Positions 1 through 5,874 of a stretch of 6,097 bases of DNA are shown here, one piece after another. A program made the translations under genes and the position numbers. Within the stretch, counting starts at the first letter, position 1. Each line of letters begins with the position of its first letter. The stretch comes from Deltaproteobacteria bacterium (GTDB lineage Bacteria > Desulfobacterota > GWC2-55-46 > DRQE01). Below the pieces are notes generated by a model that was not told the DNA's origin, did not search any database, and was given only the letters and a program-made list of their open reading frames with translations. Location: NCBI GenBank assembly GCA_016219165.1, contig JACRCB010000095.1:1-6097 (forward strand), given 5' to 3'.

Positions 1-170
1 CCTGTGTTCCTTCCAAGGACCACCCCTGGAGACGGTGGCAAAACAGACAGCCTCTCCCGCCAAGGGAGGCATTACCTATACTAACCGAATAGGACATTTC
101 TACTTTGCCAAGAATAGGACATTTCTAAATTGCCTTGACATTCCCCCCTATCCATATTGACATTTCTAAC
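1..170. mobile_element. Possible end of an insertion sequence (repeat-bearing terminus)
   Basis: This stretch has no complete gene. It carries two near-identical 24-base direct repeats (87-110 and 112-135) and two further related copies toward 170. Multiple short subterminal repeats of this sort are known at the ends of some IS families, IS21-like elements for example, where they bind transposase. On the + strand a frame is open from base 2 to a TGA at 158-160 and could be the tail of a transposase reading out through the repeats, but frame 1 (to 84) and frame 3 (to 107) are also open at the left edge, so none can be chosen. A 7-bp hairpin with one bulged T lies at 50-70. No transposase motif is visible, so the mobile-element reading is inference. 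The alternative is an operator array belonging to the aconitase promoter. Confidence 0.35.
87..135 (+). repeat. Two tandem 24-base direct repeats, 25-base period
   Basis: The copies at 87-110 and 112-135 both begin GAATAGGACATTTCTA and both continue to TTGCC, differing at three positions (two just after the shared 16 bases, and the last base). The core GACATTYC recurs at 93, 118, 137 and 159, so the two long copies are part of a four-member array with steps of 25, 19 and 22 bases, close to two helical turns. That phasing would place bound proteins on roughly one face of the DNA. The repeats themselves are directly visible. Whether they bind transposase or a transcription factor cannot be told from this window. 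Confidence 0.8.
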
Positions 171-185
171 TGATTCGGGTAATCT
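157..185 (+). promoter_or_regulatory. Candidate sigma-70 promoter for aconitase
   Basis: A perfect -35 hexamer TTGACA lies at 157-162. A 17-base spacer separates it from TAATCT at 180-185, which keeps the first, second and last bases of the TATAAT consensus. Transcription would begin near 192 and give a leader of about 50 bases before the GTG. The -35 hexamer overlaps the fourth GACATTYC repeat, so any protein bound there would touch the promoter. A second TTGACA at 135-140 has no convincing -10 at the right distance. The weak -10 keeps confidence modest. Confidence 0.4.
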
Positions 186-240
186 ATCCACCCTTTCTAC
201 GAAAGACCCAAAACGTTAAAAATTTACGGAGGGACCAACC

Positions 241-2178
241 GTGGGCAAAAACGTAACCCAGAAGATAATAGAGAACCACCTCGTATCAGGCGAACCGAAG
301 CCGGGCAGTGAGGTGGCCGTGAGGATAGACCAGACCCTCACCCAGGACGCAACCGGAACCATGGCGTATCTTCAGTTCGAGGCAATGGGGGTGGAAAAGG
401 TCAAAACGAAATTATCAGTAAGTTACGTTGACCACAATACCCTCCAGTACGGCGGGTTTGAGAACGCGGACGACCACCGGTTCCTTCAGACCGTAGCGGC
501 GAAATACGGCATCTATTATTCGAGGGCGGGTAACGGAATCTGCCATCAGGTCCATCTTGAGAGGTTCGGAAGACCCGGCGAAACCCTTCTCGGAAGCGAC
601 AGCCACACCCCGACCCAGGGAGGCCTCGGCATGCTCGCCATAGGCGCGGGCGGGTTGGACGTCGCGGTCGCCATGGGCGGGGGGCCGTTCAACCTCATAT
701 ATCCGAAGGTGGTGTTCGTAAAACTCAAGGGGAAACTCAAACCATGGGTTTCGGCAAAGGACATAATACTCGAACTTTTAAGAAGGCTGACTGTAAAGGG
801 CGGGGTGGGGAAGGTCTTCGAGTACGGGGGAGAGGGCATTAAGAACCTCTCTGTGCCGGAGCGCGCGATAATAACGAACATGGGCGCGGAACTGGGCGCT
901 ACGACCTCGGTCTTTCCGAGCGATGAAGTAACGCTTGAGTTTTTGAGGGCCGAGAAAAGGGAAAACGACTGGACGGAACTCAAGGCGGACGCCGATTGCC
1001 GGTATGACGAGGCAATTGAAATAAACCTGAATAAACTCGAACCCCTCGTGGCCCAACCCCACAGCCCGGATAACGTCTGCAAGGTGTCGGACATCGAGGG
1101 GCTTAAGGTGGACCAGGTCTGCATAGGGAGCTGCACGAATTCTTCATTCAAGGACCTTATGCTCGTAAGCGAGGTTCTGAGCAAGGGCGGCTACAAGGTC
1201 CATCCCGACGTCAGCGTTACCGTGTCCCCGGGCAGCAAGCAGGTCCTCGACATGATGGCGCACAAAAACGGGCTTGCGGGCCTCGTGGAGGCCGGGGTGA
1301 GGATACTCGAGAATACCTGCGGCCCGTGCATCGGCAACGGCCAGTCGCCCCCCTCCGGCGGGGTGTCTTTCAGGACGTTCAACAGGAACTTCGAGGGACG
1401 AAGCGGAACAAAGGACGCAAAGGTGTATCTGTGCAGTCCTGAGGTCGCCGTCGCCGCGGCGATATTCGGAGTCGCCACCGACCCGAGAAAACTCGGCAAG
1501 TATCCGAAGATAAAAATGCCGAAGGAATACATAAGCGACGATTCCATGATACTCCCTCCGGCAAATGACCCCTCGAAGGTCGAGATAAGAAGGGGGCCGA
1601 ATATCCAGCCGCTTCCGGTTCAGGGGCGTTTGGCGGATACCCTTAAAGGCAATGCCCTCATAAAACTCCCCGATAACATCACGACAGACCATATAACCCC
1701 GGCCGGCACATGGCTTAAGTACAGGAGCAACGTCCCGAAGTATTCCGAATCCGTATTTTCCGCGATAGACCCGAAGTTCCACGAGAAGGCCCGGCAGCAG
1801 GGCGGCGGGTTCGTAATCGGAGGAGACAACTACGGACAGGGCTCATCGAGGGAGCATGCGGCGCTCTGCCCGATGTATCTCGGGATAAAGGCCGTTATCG
1901 CAAAGAGTTTCGCGAGAATCCACAAGGATAACCTCGTAAACTTCGGCATCCTCCCCCTTACCTTCGCAAACCCCTCGGACTACGACCTCGTGGAGGGCGG
2001 GGACGAACTCGAACTGCCGGGGCTTACAAAAGGGCTTGCCTCGGGAGATACCCTCACGCTTAAGGACATTACAAAGGGTAAGGAGATAAAACTCAAGCAC
2101 GGGTTCACCCAGCGGCAGGTTGAACTTATAAAGGCGGGAGGGACGCTCAACTACACAAAATCCCATGCCCGGGCTTGA
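241..2178 (+). CDS. acnA: Aconitate hydratase, compact Aquifex-type (645 aa)
   Basis: Cytoplasmic [4Fe-4S] enzyme that interconverts citrate and isocitrate through cis-aconitate in the TCA cycle. The three cluster cysteines are visible at C298 (in IGSCTNSS), C360 and C363 (in NTCGPCIG), with spacing close to that of mitochondrial aconitase. Active-site motifs follow the family order: VDH at 63-65, ICHQ near 102, SDSHTPTQGGLG at 119-130, NRNFEGR at 381-387 with two substrate-binding arginines, and the C-terminal swivel-domain motif GDNYGQGSSREHA from 528, whose first serine (S535) corresponds to the catalytic base and R537 to a substrate arginine. The fused swivel domain separates it from two-subunit isopropylmalate dehydratases. 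At 645 residues it is much shorter than E. coli AcnA and fits the Aquifex-type group known from Aquifex and several anaerobic lineages. The GTG start is supported by GGAGGG at 228-233, seven bases upstream. The gene appears intact. Its 3' end overlaps bioD by 32 bases. The symbol is by function, not by orthology to E. coli acnA. Confidence 0.95.
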   Translation: MGKNVTQKIIENHLVSGEPKPGSEVAVRIDQTLTQDATGTMAYLQFEAMGVEKVKTKLSVSYVDHNTLQYGGFENADDHRFLQTVAAKYGIYYSRAGNGICHQVHLERFGRPGETLLGSDSHTPTQGGLGMLAIGAGGLDVAVAMGGGPFNLIYPKVVFVKLKGKLKPWVSAKDIILELLRRLTVKGGVGKVFEYGGEGIKNLSVPERAIITNMGAELGATTSVFPSDEVTLEFLRAEKRENDWTELKADADCRYDEAIEINLNKLEPLVAQPHSPDNVCKVSDIEGLKVDQVCIGSCTNSSFKDLMLVSEVLSKGGYKVHPDVSVTVSPGSKQVLDMMAHKNGLAGLVEAGVRILENTCGPCIGNGQSPPSGGVSFRTFNRNFEGRSGTKDAKVYLCSPEVAVAAAIFGVATDPRKLGKYPKIKMPKEYISDDSMILPPANDPSKVEIRRGPNIQPLPVQGRLADTLKGNALIKLPDNITTDHITPAGTWLKYRSNVPKYSESVFSAIDPKFHEKARQQGGGFVIGGDNYGQGSSREHAALCPMYLGIKAVIAKSFARIHKDNLVNFGILPLTFANPSDYDLVEGGDELELPGLTKGLASGDTLTLKDITKGKEIKLKHGFTQRQVELIKAGGTLNYTKSHARA

Positions 2179-2893
2179 AAAGCATCGAGCCGGCAATACC
2201 GCGCAGTCTTTTATCACGCTCCCCTTGCTTAAGGAAGGGGAGTTCTTCTTTTAACGGAACCCCGAGCCTTTCAATCTCGCCCCGATTAGACCTTGAACTT
2301 TCGTCGCGGTAACCGTCCGGATTGTTGAGTATCACGCCCGCTACCGTAACCCCTGAGCTCACGGCGTATCCGTATGTAAGGAGGGTTGAGTTTATGCAGC
2401 CGAGCCTCGAGGCCGCTACGATTATCGCCGGTAATCTCAAGAAGAGTATAAGGTCGAGGATTGTCCTGTCTTCCGTAAGCGGCGTCAATAATCCGCCCGC
2501 GCCTTCTACAATCATAACGTCGTTTCTCCCGGAGAGGGTCTCAAGGCATTCCTTTATCCTGTTGAATCCTATCTTCGCGCGTGTATTTCTTGCGGCCACG
2601 GACGGGGCGAGGGCGGCGGCGAACCTGTAAGGGTTTATAATCCCTATCGGGTCATCGGAGCGGGCCGCTTTTTTAAGTCTCAACGCGTCGGCGGGGATGA
2701 GGCTGCCTCCTTTTTTTTTGCACCCTGTCTCAACGGGCTTCATAACCCCGGCCTTTAAGCCCCTTTCCCGGACTTCGGCCGCAATCAAAGAGGCGACAAA
2801 TGTCTTACCGACGCCCGTATCGGTCCCGGTTATGAAGTAACCTTTTTTCACAACACCTTTCCGGTTTGAGGTTCCCTGTATCTTTGGGTTCAC
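2147..2893 (-). CDS. bioD: ATP-dependent dethiobiotin synthetase BioD
   Basis: Catalyses ATP- and CO2-dependent closure of the ureido ring of 7,8-diaminopelargonate to give dethiobiotin, the penultimate step of biotin synthesis, in the cytoplasm. It is a P-loop protein with GTDTGVGKT at residues 23-31, the substrate-loop motif KPVETGC at 52-58, an aspartate (D69) before the DALRL helix, the conserved VEGAGGLLTPL at 129-139, SRLGCINSTLLT at 162-173 and GVILNN at 186-191. The GTG at 2893 overlaps the bioA stop as GTGA, typical of translational coupling, but GGAGG is only one base upstream of it. A second GTG at 2851 (residue 15, just before KKGYFITG) has GGAAAGG a few bases upstream and gives the usual BioD N-terminus, so the true protein may be 234 residues. 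The last 32 bases overlap the convergent aconitase gene. A run of nine A at 2711-2719 encodes KKK. Confidence 0.93.
   Translation of the reverse strand: MNPKIQGTSNRKGVVKKGYFITGTDTGVGKTFVASLIAAEVRERGLKAGVMKPVETGCKKKGGSLIPADALRLKKAARSDDPIGIINPYRFAAALAPSVAARNTRAKIGFNRIKECLETLSGRNDVMIVEGAGGLLTPLTEDRTILDLILFLRLPAIIVAASRLGCINSTLLTYGYAVSSGVTVAGVILNNPDGYRDESSRSNRGEIERLGVPLKEELPFLKQGERDKRLRGIAGSMLFKPGHGILCS
2219..2252 (+). terminator. Rho-independent terminator for aconitase, inside bioD
   Basis: On the + strand an 8-bp perfect stem, CTCCCCTT (2219-2226) with AAGGGGAG (2235-2242), closes an 8-base loop and is followed at once by TTCTTCTTTT (2243-2252). It lies about 40 bases past the aconitase stop and has the correct polarity for that gene. 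On the - strand the stem is followed by CGTGAT rather than a T-run, so it should not stop bio operon transcription. It sits entirely within bioD coding sequence, which encodes LPFLKQGE here, so the same bases serve protein coding and termination on opposite strands. Confidence 0.65.
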
Positions 2894-4248
2894 GCCTCCG
2901 TCGCCTTCTTTATCGAGTCGTAGACTATCCGCGCAAGTTTTTCGAGTTCGCCCCCTGTTATGCTGAGCGGCGGCATGATTACTATCGTATCTCCGAGGGG
3001 CCTTATTATGAGCCCCCTCTTTTTCGCCTCGAGCGAGACCCTGCCGCCCATCCTCAGGCGCGCCGGATAAGGTTCCTTTGTCCTTTTATCTTTTACAAGT
3101 TCGACCCCGGCCATGAGTCCGCATTGACGGACATCGCCGACACTTTTAAGTTCCCAGAAATCTTTAAGGAGTTGTTTTAATAACTTTATCTTGGGCTTTA
3201 AATTTTCAAGCACCATTTCTTTTCCAAATATTTTTATGTTTGCCATTGCCGCGGCACACCCCAATGGGTTGCCGGTATATGTGTGGCCGTGGTAGAACGC
3301 ATCCGGGTTTTTGCTTGTTCCGAGAAAGGCAGAATAGACCTTTTCGGTTGTAAGGGTTGCGGCGAGGGGCATGTAACCCCCTGTTATCCCCTTTGCGAGG
3401 CAGAGGAAATCCGGGGCGACCTTTTCCCTCTGGACGGCGAACATCCTTCCCGTCCTTCCAAAACCGGTTGCCACCTCATCGGCTATCAGAAACACCCCGT
3501 ATCTCTTCGTGAGCCTTCTTACCCCTTTAAGAAACCCCGGGGGGGATACGACCATCCCCGCGGCCCCTTCGATAAGCGGCTCTATGATGCACGCGGCTAT
3601 CTCCCCGTGGTGCCGTTTAAGCGTTTTCTCAAGTTCGTCAAGGCATGCGAGTCCGCAGCCGGGGTAGGTTTTATTAATCACGCACCTGTAGCAGTAAGGA
3701 TACGGCGCCCTGAATGTCTTGAAAAGAAGGGGGCGGTATTTTTCCACAAAAAGGTCTATCTCCCCAACACTCATCCCCCCCGTGGTGTCGCCGTGGTATG
3801 CGCCCGTGAAGGCGAGGAATGTTTTTTTGCCGGCATGGCCTTTTTTCTGCCAGTAGCCGAACGCCATCTTGAGCGCTACCTCCACGGCAGTCGAGCCGTT
3901 GTCGGAGAAGAATACCCTTTTTAATCCCTTCGGGGCGATATTTACGAGTTTTTCCGAAAGAAGTATCGACGGGACGTTGGCAAGGCCGAGGAGGGTAGAG
4001 TGGCCGATTTTTTTTAACTGCCTGATTATGGCCCTGTCTATTTCCGCTTTCCTGTGGCCGTGGACATTCGTCCACAGCGACGCCACACCGTCTATGTACC
4101 TCCTGCCTTCCGTGTCTATGAGATAACTGCCTTCGCCCCTTTCTATGACGATGGGGTCGGAATCTACCCACTCCCTCATCCTCGTAAACGGGTGCCAGAG
4201 AAGGAGCCTGTCCATGGCCTTGAGTCTTTTGGTGTCCGGTTTTTTCAT
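2890..4248 (-). CDS. bioA: Adenosylmethionine-8-amino-7-oxononanoate aminotransferase BioA
   Basis: PLP-dependent class III aminotransferase that converts 8-amino-7-oxononanoate to 7,8-diaminopelargonate with S-adenosylmethionine as amino donor. Counting from the ATG at 4248, it has LWHPFTRM at 17-24 (the BioA-type N-terminus), DNGSTAVEVALKM from 116 (phosphate-binding), AYHGDTTGGMSVG from 150, ADEVATGFGRTG from 256 with D257 for the pyridine nitrogen, and AKGITGGYMPLA from 285 with K286 as the Schiff-base lysine. The 29-residue gap from Asp to Lys equals that of E. coli BioA (D245, K274). FYHGHTYTGNPLGCAAA and RPLGDTIVIMPPLS follow. The BioA-specific N-terminus separates it from generic omega-transaminases. 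An upstream TTG at 4296 would add 16 residues of unconvincing sequence with no ribosome binding site, so the ATG is preferred, although it too lacks a good Shine-Dalgarno. Four cysteines at 186, 189, 198 and 202 form a CxxC-x8-CxxxC insert. The stop overlaps the bioD GTG. Confidence 0.94.
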   Translation of the reverse strand: MKKPDTKRLKAMDRLLLWHPFTRMREWVDSDPIVIERGEGSYLIDTEGRRYIDGVASLWTNVHGHRKAEIDRAIIRQLKKIGHSTLLGLANVPSILLSEKLVNIAPKGLKRVFFSDNGSTAVEVALKMAFGYWQKKGHAGKKTFLAFTGAYHGDTTGGMSVGEIDLFVEKYRPLLFKTFRAPYPYCYRCVINKTYPGCGLACLDELEKTLKRHHGEIAACIIEPLIEGAAGMVVSPPGFLKGVRRLTKRYGVFLIADEVATGFGRTGRMFAVQREKVAPDFLCLAKGITGGYMPLAATLTTEKVYSAFLGTSKNPDAFYHGHTYTGNPLGCAAAMANIKIFGKEMVLENLKPKIKLLKQLLKDFWELKSVGDVRQCGLMAGVELVKDKRTKEPYPARLRMGGRVSLEAKKRGLIIRPLGDTIVIMPPLSITGGELEKLARIVYDSIKKATEA

Positions 4249-4327
4249 ATTCGTAAAAAAGTTTCCGCTTCCGCGGGGCAGTTTCCCCCGCTTCAATCGG
4301 AAGGGGGTTTAGCGGGAAACCCTTCCC
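4249..4327 (-). promoter_or_regulatory. Inverted-repeat-rich bioC-bioA gap; attenuator-like
   Basis: This 79-base gap is the only real spacer seen in the biotin operon. Read on the - strand it holds segment A, GTTTCCCGCT (4320-4311); segment B, AGCGGGGGAAAC (4292-4281); CCCCGC (4278-4273); and segment C, GCGGAAAC (4268-4261), which runs straight into six T (4260-4255) seven bases before the bioA ATG. A can pair with B (one two-base bulge) or with C (one bulged base, giving a terminator-like stem plus T-run). B can also fold locally with CCCCGC (6-bp stem, 7-base loop). Mutually exclusive pairings of this kind resemble an attenuator. That role is inferred from pairing alone. A simple mRNA-stability or processing hairpin is equally possible. 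Confidence 0.35.
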
Positions 4328-5137
4328 TCACAAGGATTTCTCCGCGGTAACGAGTATCACGTCGTATGTCGCCGGACACCTTCCGTCCGGAGAAGAAAAT
4401 CTTTCTTTGTATATTGCCGCGGCCTCTTTGAGGAGGCTGCCTCTTGAAAGCGCGCCGTCTCCGCCGGGCATCGGGTTTATTGCGCCGGTATGCTTAAGCG
4501 TCCTTAAAAGTTCCTTAAGCCCCCCGTAATATTTCTCCCTTCGCCTCCCATCCGCCCTTATCTTCCCGAAGCCCGCCTTTTCAAGCGTTTTTAAAATTTC
4601 TTCCTTTCCGGCGAATCCCATCAAGGCGGGCAGCCCGTTTTTTCCCGTCATCCTCTTCGCCTCCTCTATGGAGACCCGCAGTTCCCTGAACGTCTCAGGC
4701 CCGGCGGTTGAAAAAAGAAAAAGACCTCCGGGTTTGAGCACCCTGAAGACCTCGTAAAAGGCCGCCGGAAGGTCAGTAACCCAATGGTAGGCGAGGCTTG
4801 ACACCACGGTATCAAAGGAAGAATCCTTAAACGGAAGACTCTCGCAGTCGGCGCCGACATGTCTTCCTTTTTTGATTGCGAGTTTCTCCGCCGCCGTCCT
4901 TAACATCGGCATGGAAAAGTCGCAGCCGTATATTGTAGAAGAGGGGTGGACCTCCCTTACGGACTGCGCGAGCGTTCCCGTGCCGCACCCCGCATCGAGG
5001 GTTATACCCGGCCCTTTTTTCAAAAAAGAGACGACATCCCGCGCCACCTCTTTTTGAAGATTGCCGTAAGAGTCGTAGGTCCCCGCGGCCATGGAAAATG
5101 CCCTTCTTACGCATTCCTTATCGAACGTGCCGTTCAT
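4328..5137 (-). CDS. bioC: Malonyl-ACP O-methyltransferase BioC
   Basis: SAM-dependent methyltransferase that methylates the free carboxyl of malonyl-ACP (or CoA), so that the fatty acid synthase can elongate it to pimeloyl-ACP methyl ester. The N-terminus carries the BioC-type pattern FSMAAGTYDSYGNLQKEVA (14-32), equivalent to the E. coli FxxAAxxYxxxxxLQ segment. Class I methyltransferase motifs follow: LDAGCGTG at 47-54 (SAM-binding loop I), the acidic D73 in YGCDFS, GADCESLPF at 95-103, SSLAYHWVTD from 113 (BioC-like motif IV) and LKPGG at 134-138. The C-terminal KHTGAINP resembles the usual BioC GAxN segment. At 269 residues it is slightly longer than E. coli BioC (251). The ATG overlaps the upstream hydrolase stop as ATGA, with GGGG close before it, which points to translational coupling. 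General UbiE/COQ5-like methyltransferases share the core, but the N-terminal pattern and operon make BioC the best call. Confidence 0.92.
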   Translation of the reverse strand: MNGTFDKECVRRAFSMAAGTYDSYGNLQKEVARDVVSFLKKGPGITLDAGCGTGTLAQSVREVHPSSTIYGCDFSMPMLRTAAEKLAIKKGRHVGADCESLPFKDSSFDTVVSSLAYHWVTDLPAAFYEVFRVLKPGGLFLFSTAGPETFRELRVSIEEAKRMTGKNGLPALMGFAGKEEILKTLEKAGFGKIRADGRRREKYYGGLKELLRTLKHTGAINPMPGGDGALSRGSLLKEAAAIYKERFSSPDGRCPATYDVILVTAEKSL

Positions 5138-5874
5138 ATCCCCGCGATAAACCTCTCGACCGTTCTGTCGAACTCTTCCTTTTCCGAGACGAAGGGGGCA
5201 TGGCCCGCTTCTTTAAAGATTTTTATCTGAGCCCCCTTGATGTTTTCTTTAAGATACTCTGCCGCGCCGACCGGCACGACTTCGTCTTTCGCGCCGTGTA
5301 TTATAAGGGTCGGGAGGTTTACCTCGCGGAGTTCCCTTCTCAGGTCCGTCGTCATAAGGGAGGAGAGCGCCGTTATAATCCCTTCAAGGTCTAACCCCCC
5401 CATGGGTTTTTCGTAAAGTTTCAGGAAATCCTTCGCCCTCTTTTTTTTCAACTCATCCCCGGTAAAATTCAGCGCATAAAACCTCTTCAGAGTCTCCTCC
5501 GGGCTTTTTCTCATGTCCATGAGCATCCTCTTAACGAGAGTCTTCTTCTTCCCCCACGCAAACCCTTCCCTTTCGACGAAAGACGGGGTCGCGCCGACGA
5601 GGACGAGCGCCCGCATCCTTATCTTTTTTGCCGCGGCAATGAGGACCTCTGCGCCGAGCGACCATCCGATGCCTATTATATCCCCTTCCCCTTTTACGGA
5701 ATCCATGAGGCACTCAAGCGCCGGGTAAAGCGTCGGGACGTTCCACTGCCTTTTATTCCCGTGCCCGGGCAGGTTGACGGCAAGAGAGCCTTTGAATATC
5801 CTTAATTCCTCTTTCCAGACCCTTCGGTCAGTTGCCCAGCCGTGCAGGAATATTTTTTTAGGCGATGGCTTCAT
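5134..5874 (-). CDS. bioH: Pimeloyl-[ACP] methyl ester esterase, BioH-like
   Basis: Alpha/beta hydrolase expected to remove the methyl group from pimeloyl-ACP methyl ester, ending the BioC-initiated elongation cycle and releasing pimeloyl-ACP for BioF. LHGW at 10-13 supplies the oxyanion region, GWSLG at 70-74 is the nucleophile elbow with S72, D197 lies in HGAKDEVVP and H225 in AGHAPF. The Ser-Asp (125) and Asp-His (28) spacings equal those of E. coli BioH (S82, D207, H235), and the C-terminal AGHAPFVSEKEEF closely resembles the E. coli segment. A lid of mixed helices lies between about 98 and 165. The protein is 246 residues against 256 in E. coli, with no signal peptide. It is not BioG (DUF452), which is shorter and has a different elbow context. 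The ATG overlaps the 3' end of bioF by 17 bases and has AAAGG seven bases upstream. Substrate assignment rests on family resemblance plus operon position. Confidence 0.88.
   Translation of the reverse strand: MKPSPKKIFLHGWATDRRVWKEELRIFKGSLAVNLPGHGNKRQWNVPTLYPALECLMDSVKGEGDIIGIGWSLGAEVLIAAAKKIRMRALVLVGATPSFVEREGFAWGKKKTLVKRMLMDMRKSPEETLKRFYALNFTGDELKKKRAKDFLKLYEKPMGGLDLEGIITALSSLMTTDLRRELREVNLPTLIIHGAKDEVVPVGAAEYLKENIKGAQIKIFKEAGHAPFVSEKEEFDRTVERFIAGI

Noticed and set aside
50..70. Hairpin near the left edge as a terminator
   Set aside because: A 7-bp stem with a bulge but no T-run on the + strand. On the - strand the following TGTCTGTTTT is a poor tract.
87..170. CRISPR array
   Set aside because: Repeats are short and imperfect with almost no spacer between the long copies, and no cas gene is present.
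546..1184. Long - strand open frame (212 codons) opposite aconitase
   Set aside because: It is a shadow of a gene whose active-site motifs are unambiguous on the + strand. The translation is low in recognisable motifs and has no ribosome binding site or neighbours in register.
1144..1782. Second long - strand open frame (212 codons) opposite aconitase
   Set aside because: Arginine-rich, motif-free translation in a different frame. It reflects GC-biased codon positions of the real gene.
2103..2125. Possible bio operon terminator on the - strand inside aconitase (GTTCA/TGAAC stem extended past a mismatch)
   Set aside because: The stem is only 5 bp plus 2 bp across a mismatch, and the nearest T-run (four T) is about a dozen bases away. 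Too weak to call.
3283..3924. 213-codon + strand open frame opposite bioA
   Set aside because: It lies wholly within bioA, whose PLP motifs are clear. The translated product shows no domain and looks like antisense noise.
4249..4296. TTG at 4296 as the bioA start
   Set aside because: It would add 16 residues translated from the hairpin region with no ribosome binding site, and the ATG at 4248 places the WHPFTRM motif at the position expected from E. coli BioA.
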